Below, piece by piece: positions 1-7,300 of a stretch of DNA of 9,082 nt. Position 1 is the stretch's first letter. The number at the start of each line of letters is the position of its first letter. The stretch is from an uncultured Clostridia bacterium (GTDB lineage: Bacteria; Bacillota; Clostridia; Christensenellales; Borkfalkiaceae): NCBI GenBank assembly GCA_904501815.1, contig CAJGCN010000051.1, forward strand, positions 1 to 9,082, given 5' to 3'. The position numbers were made by a program, and so were the translations under genes. The notes beneath the pieces are model-generated. The model was not told the DNA's origin and searched no databases. It saw only the letters and a list, made by a program, of their open reading frames with translations.

Positions 1-840
1 CACTTGTCCTTTCACTAACTGTACAGGGTCGTTCTCCCATTTATCCGACACTACGTCTAAATACCGCTTTTCTGCGTTCGGCAATTCCAGTAGCGACAAG
101 AACTCCGCAAAATAATATTCCACTCGCGCTATGTTCATTTCGTCTAATACCGTGATATAGATATCTTTCGAATAATTCGCTTCGTACATCTTTTGCAATA
201 GCTTTGTTTCGTTAAATCGCTTCGTAAATTCGTTATAATACCCGATTAAGTCCGTACGTTCTTTCCACATTGGCTGTACTGGGATTACCGTTGACGAATT
301 ATCCAAAAACTCGCCAAAGGCGTTGGCGAGCGAAGTTTTACCCGTACCTGATATACCTTGCAATATTATCAATTTCGACACCGCCAAACCTGCTACGAAT
401 CTGCGAATATCTGCGATATCGTAGTAAAGGCGCATTTTATTCGACGCAAAGTTTCGAAAGCTTTCGCAAAAATTCTTTAAGCTTACGTTTTCGTCGTATT
501 TTTCTCGCTTGAACTTTGCTCGTTCTTCGTCTAATTTACTCAGCATATAAAAGCGTTTGCGCTCTTCCGTTTCTTCGCTTTTTGTTTCCGTTTCTTTTTC
601 CTTTTCGTTTTTTGACCCGTTTACGCTCACTTCCCCGTTGACGGAAACGGCGTTTTCGACGGAAATTTCGTCGGACAGAATAACGCTGGGCGCGCGTTTA
701 TCGCCCACCATTAACATCACGACGAGAATGGCAACGATAACAAATAAAATGACTGCGTAAATTGCGATTGCGTAGCCGGAGCTTAAAGCTTCCCAAAGTC
801 CGCTCATTGCGCCGTTTAAACCGTTCGTTTTATAAAACAT
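1..840 (-). CDS. Membrane-anchored McrB-like AAA+ ATPase (3' end outside window)
   Basis: The ATG at 840-838 opens 280 codons that stay open to the window edge, so the C-terminal part (sensor 1, arginine finger, lid) is not seen. Residues about 23-45 form one hydrophobic membrane helix followed by GDKR, which puts the rest in the cytosol by the positive-inside rule. Residues about 75-115 are a charged, probably coiled linker. The AAA+ core has Walker A GISGTGKTS at 162-170, the McrB-family element WKERTDLIGYYN at 192-203, and Walker B VLDEMN at 231-236 followed by IARVEYYFAEFLSLLE, a McrB/AAA_5 hallmark. All NTPase residues visible so far are intact. Family knowledge: McrB proteins are hexameric nucleotide-driven motors, in the classic case working with the McrC nuclease. 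No DNA-binding or nuclease domain is seen here, and the membrane anchor is unlike classic McrB. The start lies 15 bases after the stop of the upstream gene and has a good ribosome binding site, so the genes are probably co-transcribed. It is the active paralogue of the upstream gene's C-terminal domain. Confidence 0.9.
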   Translation of the reverse strand, partial: MFYKTNGLNGAMSGLWEALSSGYAIAIYAVILFVIVAILVVMLMVGDKRAPSVILSDEISVENAVSVNGEVSVNGSKNEKEKETETKSEETEERKRFYMLSKLDEERAKFKREKYDENVSLKNFCESFRNFASNKMRLYYDIADIRRFVAGLAVSKLIILQGISGTGKTSLANAFGEFLDNSSTVIPVQPMWKERTDLIGYYNEFTKRFNETKLLQKMYEANYSKDIYITVLDEMNIARVEYYFAEFLSLLELPNAEKRYLDVVSDKWENDPVQLVKGQV

Positions 841-849
841 TCACATTCT

Positions 850-855
850 CTCCTT
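850..855 (-). promoter_or_regulatory. Ribosome binding site of the McrB-like ATPase gene
   Basis: AAGGAG on the minus strand lies nine bases before the ATG at 840. It abuts the TAA stop (858-856) of the upstream gene, which suggests translational coupling in one operon. It supports the ATG at 840 as the start: the ATG six bases upstream is followed at once by TGA. Confidence 0.85.
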
Positions 856-3800
856 TTACGCCATTAAATCTACGCCCGAAGCTTCCACTGCTTTACGGCA
901 ACAGTCGAGATGATCTTCCCCGAACACGTTTTCCAAAACGTGCGAGAACAACTCGTCGTTTTCCTTGCGGTTTTTAGCAATAATCGGTAAAACGGTGGGA
1001 AGAAGTTTTACTCCTACCATTTCGTCAAGCGCATCTTCCTTTTCCCCGTCGCAAGCGAGATACACCGAAACGTAGCGTTCCATCTTTTGCCACAGCTTAT
1101 TGCCGATACGGTATTTCGCGCGGGCGTTCACGTACGCTTCTAATTTATCAATCTTTTTCCATTTATCTTCGCTAAGCTCGTGCCCGATACGCGCGTCGTC
1201 GCCGAGCATTTCAAATTGATGGAAGCTCAAAGGCGTACCTTCGGTTTGCTCGAAAATTCCTTCTTCCTGTGCAAATTTCAGCGTGATCACGCTCGCCACT
1301 TCGGCAATAGAAGCGGGAATATTTTCCGTGCGTTCGCCTGCACTAAGTCCGACCATAATCCAAAGATTTGGCGACGTGGGATAGGATTTATCGGTAATGC
1401 TTTTATTTTTCGCCGTCAAAGCAACAGACTTTTCGGGGTTGGAAGCATAGCGCACGAGCTGGGCGAACCATTCGGCAGACTTTTCAAGTTTTATATTGTC
1501 GATAAACGCCGTTTGTACCGTCTGTTTTTCTTCTTCCGCCGCCGAGAACGCGCGAAGCAAATTCGTTTTTACGTAGTTTCCTTTCGTGCCGATTTTAAAG
1601 AGTAAATCGTCGCCCGAAGTATAAGCGTCCGCGTCGTCTAAAAAGGCGGAACAACCGAGATAATCGCTGAGAGTTTCATAGAATTTTGAAACCGACCCTG
1701 CGTTTTCCGTTCTTAAAATCATCAATCTGGAAACGGACATTGCAGTAAATACCGTTCTTGCCATTGCGTAATCCAACGTAATCCCCCGTTCGCTTGCAAA
1801 CGCCACGAAACCGCTTGCCAACTCTTTCATGGTCAGTCCGTGACGGAAATGCTCGTCGCGTTCTTCTTCCACGACGAAAGACGTTTCTTCGTCGGTATCG
1901 TCGTCTTCTTCGTCGTCTACCGTAAATTCGGAAAGGAATAATTGCTCGTACGCCTGTTCGATTTTTGCCGTTTCTTCGTTTTCTCTGTTTTCTATTTCAA
2001 TCGGCGGATCTTTTTCGTAGGCTTTTTTCTTGGAATGGCACACGCAAATGGCGGCAATCCCGAAAATCATCATCAAATTAAAAATCGCAATCAACGCAAT
2101 ATGTAGTGCGACTAAACCGCCGTCGTCAAACGGGCTTTGAATATCGTCGCCTGACAACAGTTCCCAAATTAAATAAACCAAATCGCAAAGCACGGCGAGC
2201 GCAATGCAAATAAAGCCGAACCATTTCGACTGTTTTTTATACGCCCGCATATCCACCGTTGTGTGCATGATATATCCTCCTGAAATAACGTTTGATTTCC
2301 CTTGTAAATAATCCGATTCCCTTTCTTTCGTTTTCGCTACCGTCCTGCCTGAAGCCACGAACAGTTTCCCTTCCAACTTACTTTCTAAAACGGAAGAACC
2401 AACGTAAATTTCGTATTTTCCGTTTTCTACGATCCAAGTGCCTGCTTCCGCATCAAACACGCTAAGGTCGGAAGATTTAATCGTGTGGCGGAAAGTTTTG
2501 CTTTCGCCGGGTTTTAAAGAAATTCTCGCAAAGCCTTTCAGTACTTTTTTCGCTCTTAAAAAAGACGACTCCGCTTTTCCGATATAAATTTGCGCAATTT
2601 CCGTACCCTTGCAATTCCCCACGTTTTTAACGGTAAACTCAACTCCGCCAGAATCTAATTTGAGCTGAGAATACGCAAACTTGGTATAGCTTAACCCAAA
2701 CCCAAAAGGATATTTCATCTTCTCTCCGTCCGAATCGTAGCGACGGTATCCGATAAATCCGCCGATTTTATTGCGGTTTTCGTTTTTATACCGTTTTAAC
2801 GTTGCAAACCGCTCGTCGGTATCTTCATAAAGCGTAAACGGAAGTTTCCCCGACGGCGTTGCTTTGCCGGTCAAAATATTCAACAGCCCTTGCGACCATT
2901 TTTCCCCTGCGTAGGGCGCGAACAAAAACCCGTCAACCGCTTCGTCGAAAGAGATTTCCGTTCGTCCGCTACCCGTCAACACCGCAACGAGCTTTTTCCC
3001 CGTGCGGGCAAGCCGTTCTAATAATACCGTTTGGCTTGCGGGAAGTTTTGCGCATTTGGTTGCCGTAATTTTACTTTCCCTACTTTCCCCGCCTAAGTAT
3101 ACGAGCACGACGTCGGCTTTTTTTGCAAGCGCAACCGACCGTTCCGTTAAGTCATCACAGCGGGGGCGTTCGTTGTCGTAGCCTGCTTCGTAGCCTACGT
3201 ATTCTAACCCGAACTCCTTACTGCGTTCTAATAAAGAACCTATGCTTTCGCTTGCGTAGTCTTCGCAAGCAGATCCAACGACGGCAACTTTTTTGCCTTT
3301 GGAAAGGGGCAACAACCCGCCTTTATTTTTTAACAATACCACCGATTGTTCGGCAAGCTCTGTCAACAGCCGTTCTTTTTCAATAGAGCTCTTTACTCCC
3401 GACGATTTTTGAGCGGTCTGTTCACATTCAAAGGCAAACTCGATTACCTTGTCAACGGCTTCGTCCAACGCCGTAATGCTCAGCGCGTTGCCTTCGCGCA
3501 CCGCTTCGTCAAGCTCATCAGCCGTTGCGCCACCTTCTTCCACGAGTTTTTGAATTTCCAAATACCGTTCTACGGCATCTTTTAACACGTGCGTATGCCC
3601 GTGCAAGCAAAGGGAATTTCCTGCCGTCAAACTTTCCACCGCGTATTCTGCGTCCGTTGTTTCGGCTATCGAAAATTTGTTTTTTACGATATGCTTACGG
3701 GCTAAGCGGTAAAGAAAATCGACGTTAATATCGTGATAGTCTTTTTGCAAGGCTTTAAAAGATGTTGAAACACCGCCTTGCGTACAGTCTTGGCTTGCTA

Positions 3801-4296
3801 CGCGATAAGGCTCGATATAGTATTCCGCAAGCGCGCGCAAATCAGGTTTTTTATCCAAATACGCTACGTCGGATTTTTTTAACCCGCACGTTCCTAAAAC
3901 GGGGGTAATCCCCACGCTTGCAACGCCCGCGCCGAGCGCACCGCCTAATTTTCCCGCAAGATACGGGTCTTCGGAAAGCCCTGCGCTAAAAGGATTTCCG
4001 CGCGGATTTAAGCGGGGCAACGACAAGGCGTTTACCCCTTGCTCTTTCGCTTGCGCACCAACGTTTTTGGCTATTTCTTCCACCGCCTTAACGTTCCATG
4101 CGTTGGCGAGCGCTTCTAAGCTCGGATACTCTTCCCCCGCTTGCTTGTTCGCGTTGATATCGTCGTAGTTTTCCAAATGAAGACAAGGTAATTCCAGCCC
4201 TTGCGCGTTTTCCGACGATAAAAACTTCCCGTCCGTAAGAATCGCAAGCTTTTGGTCTACGGTTAATTTGTCTATTAATTCTTTATTTTTTAACAT
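856..4296 (-). CDS. GH3-like / membrane hairpin / degenerate McrB-type AAA+ fusion protein
   Basis: From the chosen ATG at 4296 the protein has 1146 residues. Residues about 1-647 are a GH3-like region: N-terminal barrel-like part, GH3 C-terminal domain (EQSVVLLKN...LLPL at 316-331, KYPFGFGLSYT at 528-538) and a fibronectin-III-like domain (about 546-647). No signal peptide is seen. Two membrane helices follow at about 692-714 and 727-753. Basic residues on both outer sides (AYKKQSK before, SKKK after) predict a hairpin with both ends cytosolic. An acidic linker with DDEEDDDTDEE lies at about 794-804. Residues about 819-1146 are a degenerate McrB-like AAA+ domain. Both enzyme-like parts lack their key catalytic residues, so the product is probably not a working hydrolase or ATPase. 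Start choice: an upstream in-frame TTG at 4329 overlaps the previous gene's stop and has no Shine-Dalgarno sequence. The ATG at 4296, 25 bases after that stop, has only a weak GGG-type site. A strong in-frame internal start at 2268 could yield a separate 470-residue product. Reading-frame confidence is high; function is unknown. Confidence 0.85.
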   Translation of the reverse strand: MLKNKELIDKLTVDQKLAILTDGKFLSSENAQGLELPCLHLENYDDINANKQAGEEYPSLEALANAWNVKAVEEIAKNVGAQAKEQGVNALSLPRLNPRGNPFSAGLSEDPYLAGKLGGALGAGVASVGITPVLGTCGLKKSDVAYLDKKPDLRALAEYYIEPYRVASQDCTQGGVSTSFKALQKDYHDINVDFLYRLARKHIVKNKFSIAETTDAEYAVESLTAGNSLCLHGHTHVLKDAVERYLEIQKLVEEGGATADELDEAVREGNALSITALDEAVDKVIEFAFECEQTAQKSSGVKSSIEKERLLTELAEQSVVLLKNKGGLLPLSKGKKVAVVGSACEDYASESIGSLLERSKEFGLEYVGYEAGYDNERPRCDDLTERSVALAKKADVVLVYLGGESRESKITATKCAKLPASQTVLLERLARTGKKLVAVLTGSGRTEISFDEAVDGFLFAPYAGEKWSQGLLNILTGKATPSGKLPFTLYEDTDERFATLKRYKNENRNKIGGFIGYRRYDSDGEKMKYPFGFGLSYTKFAYSQLKLDSGGVEFTVKNVGNCKGTEIAQIYIGKAESSFLRAKKVLKGFARISLKPGESKTFRHTIKSSDLSVFDAEAGTWIVENGKYEIYVGSSVLESKLEGKLFVASGRTVAKTKERESDYLQGKSNVISGGYIMHTTVDMRAYKKQSKWFGFICIALAVLCDLVYLIWELLSGDDIQSPFDDGGLVALHIALIAIFNLMMIFGIAAICVCHSKKKAYEKDPPIEIENRENEETAKIEQAYEQLFLSEFTVDDEEDDDTDEETSFVVEEERDEHFRHGLTMKELASGFVAFASERGITLDYAMARTVFTAMSVSRLMILRTENAGSVSKFYETLSDYLGCSAFLDDADAYTSGDDLLFKIGTKGNYVKTNLLRAFSAAEEEKQTVQTAFIDNIKLEKSAEWFAQLVRYASNPEKSVALTAKNKSITDKSYPTSPNLWIMVGLSAGERTENIPASIAEVASVITLKFAQEEGIFEQTEGTPLSFHQFEMLGDDARIGHELSEDKWKKIDKLEAYVNARAKYRIGNKLWQKMERYVSVYLACDGEKEDALDEMVGVKLLPTVLPIIAKNRKENDELFSHVLENVFGEDHLDCCRKAVEASGVDLMA
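859..1842 (-). other. Degenerate (pseudo) McrB-type AAA+ domain
   Basis: This encodes the C-terminal ~328 residues of the composite protein. It aligns with the neighbouring active ATPase: SVSRLMIL with AVSKLIIL before Walker A, then TENAGSVSK with GISGTGKTS, then TAFIDNIKLEKSAEWFAQL with ITVLDEMNIARVEYYFAEF. Walker A (1710-1684) has lost its glycines and lysine. Walker B (1506-1489) keeps Asp but has Asn for the catalytic Glu. NLWIMVGLSAGE (from 1368) matches the McrB sensor-1 strand but lacks the T-x-N asparagine. ASIAEVASVITL matches the family's KVYDRAMVI-type segment with Val for the Arg. The helical lid (1110-985; RIGNKLWQKMERYVSVYLAC, then EDALDEMV and KLLP) is well kept. Fold retained with all NTPase residues lost points to selection for a structural or regulatory role. 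Confidence 0.8.
2038..2223 (-). other. Two-helix membrane hairpin of the composite protein
   Basis: Two hydrophobic stretches, FGFICIALAVLCDLVYLIW and later LVALHIALIAIFNLMMIFG, are separated by a short acidic loop (SGDDIQSPFDDGG). Lysines and an arginine precede the first and three lysines follow the second. The positive-inside rule therefore predicts that only the acidic loop is exposed outside and that the GH3-like and AAA-like parts both face the cytosol. Confidence 0.85.
2266..2281 (-). promoter_or_regulatory. Internal ribosome binding site and in-frame ATG within the composite gene
   Basis: AGGAGG at 2281-2276 is followed after seven bases by an ATG at 2268-2266, in frame with the long gene. 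It is the best Shine-Dalgarno match I see in the window, better than the one before the gene's own start. Initiation here would give a 470-residue protein ending at 856, consisting of the two membrane helices, the acidic linker and the degenerate AAA+ domain. The site falls just after the end of the GH3 fold, exactly where a separate gene would begin. The two codons GGA GGA encode Gly-Gly in the long product. Either both products are made, or two genes have become fused in frame. Confidence 0.7.
2356..4296 (-). other. GH3-like region with degenerate active site
   Basis: This encodes residues about 1-647 of the composite protein. Family features kept: the SEDPYLAGKLGGA segment of the barrel domain, a typical AGNSL stretch after the nucleophile loop, VVLLKN, PSGKLPFTLYED, PFGFGLSYT and a C-terminal fibronectin-III-like domain. 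Features lost, judged by hand alignment to my memory of clostridial GH3 beta-glucosidases: the DGPxG substrate loop reads NYDDI (near 43-47), the KHF substrate motif reads GTC (135-137), and the SDWG nucleophile loop reads AETT (211-214), with Glu at the Asp position. A Glu-containing segment GGESRES (402-408) sits where the acid/base is expected, but the usual DR after it is missing. Most likely a pseudo-glycosidase used for sugar binding or as a scaffold. An altered catalytic mechanism is the alternative. Confidence 0.8.
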
Positions 4297-4321
4297 ATTT
4301 TTTACCCGTTTCCCTTTCGCT

Positions 4322-7300
4322 TTATTCAATTACGCACAAATCGGAAATTTTTACGCAATCGTCTTTATCGTTTCCGCTACTGTCTTTACGGTAAGCAATC
4401 TTGAATACGTCGCCTTTTTTCAAAGAACAGGAATAATACCCTTCGTCCGTTCCTGACCATTTGCCTTGTTCTTCTTCGTTTATAACAATCACCAAACAAT
4501 CATAAGTACTTTCGCTTGAAAGCTTGAAATAAAAACTAATCGACGAGTCGGCAGTTGCCGTGAATACGAGCGTAGCCGTAGACAAATCGTCGTGATTAGT
4601 AGACGAGATATTCCCCTTATCGTCTATAGCAAACGCATAATTTTCGTCGTTGTTGAAATAGGTTTTTAAATTATTTTGAGTAATCTTCGTCTTTGCCTTT
4701 GCGCAAACTTTGCAAATCCCTTTCTCGTTGAAATCGTGTTCCCCGAGCGGTAAAGGCTCTTCTTGCGTATAATCGCAATGCGGGCAAGTACCTAAATTTA
4801 TCCCTTCCTTTTTACAGGTAGACTTTTCTTTTACTTTCCATTCAAGCTCTTGCAGTTCCACGCTTATATCGCCGTTTCGATAAGTCCACTCGCCGTCTTT
4901 ATGTACGCAAGTGCTGTAATAAGACATACTCGCATTGTAAAGTCCTGCCGTTTCGCTATTGCATACGCCCGTCCATTCTTGTTGCGTGCCTTCGTAATAC
5001 ACTCTCCAAACGTTGGTATGAATAAAAGCGTTTTCCATAATCCCGACTACGTTTTTCGGCACGAGCACCACGTCGATATACTGTCCTTCAAAAGCGTTTT
5101 TATAAACTTTATAGCTCTTGACCGTTTGCCCGTCGTAAGTAAACGTTTTGGGCAAAAATAAATTACTGTCGCCGTAGCTTCTTTGATAGAGATACCAAAC
5201 CTTATCCATAAGGAAGAATTCAAAATTTTCCACCGTCGTATACTCGATAGGCGGTTCGCTTGCCGATTGATTAACTTTAAGCGCGTAAGCTCCTATCCCG
5301 CCGTTCCTTTCAAAATCCCCTTGTTGCACGGAAATAGACGGACTTAAATCGTACACTTCCCAAAGTCGGTAGCAATAATTGAACGCCCCCATACCAATAT
5401 AATTCACTAAACTATTCAAGGTAAACGAGCGAAGAGAATTACAATCGGTAAACGCATATTCTTCGATTCGCTCGGTTAAGCTCGAACATTCCACGATTTT
5501 GAGTGCTCCACAGCCAGCAAACGCGTATTCGGGAATGACGGAAATACGGCTGTTGCCCATAATAACCGTTTCCAAATTATAGCAATACGCAAAGGCGTTT
5601 TTGCCAAGCCCCGTGACGGCGTCGCGAAGAACAACTTCTTTTAAAGAAGTTTTATTCGCAAAGGCTTCGCGACGAATCCCATAAGAATCGTAGCGTTTTC
5701 CTTCCAAAGTAATTTTGGAAAGATTTAATTGCTCCGCACTCCCTTCGTAGGCGAACAGGCAACAAAAATCGCCCGAAACCTTAAACACTAAATCATTAGA
5801 TTTTACCGTTTTTAAAGACGGTTCACTTAAAGATTTATGCACGATTACCGCATTTTGAGCAACGTAGCCGTAGTCAAGGTTTTCAATCTCTATCGGTAAA
5901 TTGCTCAAATTATAAATTTCGTATAAAACGCCACAATCGAAAAACGCATCCGTTTCAATCGATTGCAAGCTTGCAGGTAAGGTAATCGACTCCAACGCTT
6001 GGCAAGAATAGAAAGCGTTATCCTTAACCGTATGCACGGACGAAGGAATTTCAAAACGCAATAATTTGTAAGCGTAGGCAAACGCACTCGACGGGATTTC
6101 CTGCAAAGGACAGTCGTCGTAGAAAACTACGCTTTCAAGCTGTTGGCAATCAATGAATACGTTTGCTCCGAGTTCGGAAAGGTTTGCCCCAAATTCGATT
6201 TTTAAAAGCGAATTACACGACTGGAATGCACCGTATTCAATCGTCGTAAGCGAATTTTTAAACAGCAACTCTTCAACGGACGTATACGCAAAAGCATACG
6301 CGCTAATCTTCTTTAAACCTTCGCCAAATTCCACTTCCCGCAAATTAGCACAATCGCAAAATGCGTTTTCCCCTATTTCTTCAAGCGTATCAGGGAAGGC
6401 AATCGATTGCAAGGAATCACAATTATAAAACGCCGCATCTTCTAAATATTTCAATTTTTCCGAAAATTGCAAATCTTTTAAACTCGTACAATTATAAAAC
6501 GCACCGCTGTCGATATTTTCCAAATCTCCCGAAAGCGCAACGTCTTCCAACGACGAACAATCGTAGAAAGTGGAAACGTGCAAAGTTTTCACGCGTGCGT
6601 CTTCGGAAAATTCTAAGTCCGTCAAGCTTTGACACTGCGCAAACGCCCATTCGCCTATCGAATTGACACCCGAAGAAACAGCTAAACTTTTCACGTCCTG
6701 TCTTTTATAAAATAAATATTTCGGCAACGCAAAATCGTTCACGGCAGACCCGTTTTCGTTCACGAAGGATTCGGGAAGCTCCCAAGACCCGCTTTTCCCG
6801 ACGTAATCAGTCAAATACCAGTAATTATCTTTTTTCGCGTGCAGAAAGCGGAAAGAATTCGCTTCTACGCTATGCGTGTTTTCGTCGTTTTCGGTATACA
6901 CCGAAAGAGCGTTTTTAGCAATCCCGCCGTGTTCGTCGCTTCCGTATTCAAGCGTTAATTCGCTTAAATTATAAATTTCAAATAAGGTATGACAATTTTC
7001 AAACGCGCCGTAAGAAATATCCCAAAGCGTAGTCGGTAAATTGATTTTCCGAAGCGCATAACAGTTTAAAAACGCGCTTGCGCCGATAGAACGAACGCCT
7101 TCGGGCAATACCACTTCTTTCAACGCAACGAAATCCCTAAACGCATTGTACGGAACGACCGTTTCAGATAAAACGGTAATTTTTTTCAACGAACCGTTTT
7201 CTTCGTTGCCAAACAGATACGACATAGGCTGTTCCTCTGCTTGGCTACCGCCGATAAACGGCACGGTCAATTGTTCAATACTTCCGCAAACTTCAAACGC

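Noticed and set aside
1..840. McrBC-type restriction system
   Set aside because: Only the motor motifs match. There is a membrane helix instead of a DNA-binding domain, and no McrC is visible in the window, so a restriction call is unsupported.
270..977. Three short plus-strand frames near the left end
   Set aside because: They are antisense to the McrB-like gene, whose minus-strand frame carries clear Walker motifs; their sequences are low complexity.
1180..1605. Plus-strand open frame of 141 codons opposite the composite gene
   Set aside because: It lies opposite the AAA-like domain, gives an Arg/Phe-rich sequence typical of antisense frames, and has no recognisable domain.
4297..4321. 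Possible promoter or terminator between the LRR gene and the composite gene
   Set aside because: The gap is only 25 bases, with no inverted repeat and no -35/-10 pair.
4327..4329. TTG at 4329 as start of the composite gene
   Set aside because: It overlaps the previous gene's stop and has no ribosome binding site. The ATG at 4296 starts just before the GH3-like LTVDQKLAILT segment. Initiation at TTG cannot be fully excluded.
4850..5161. Plus-strand open frame of 103 codons
   Set aside because: It is antisense to the LRR gene, with no recognisable domain or motif; a shadow frame.
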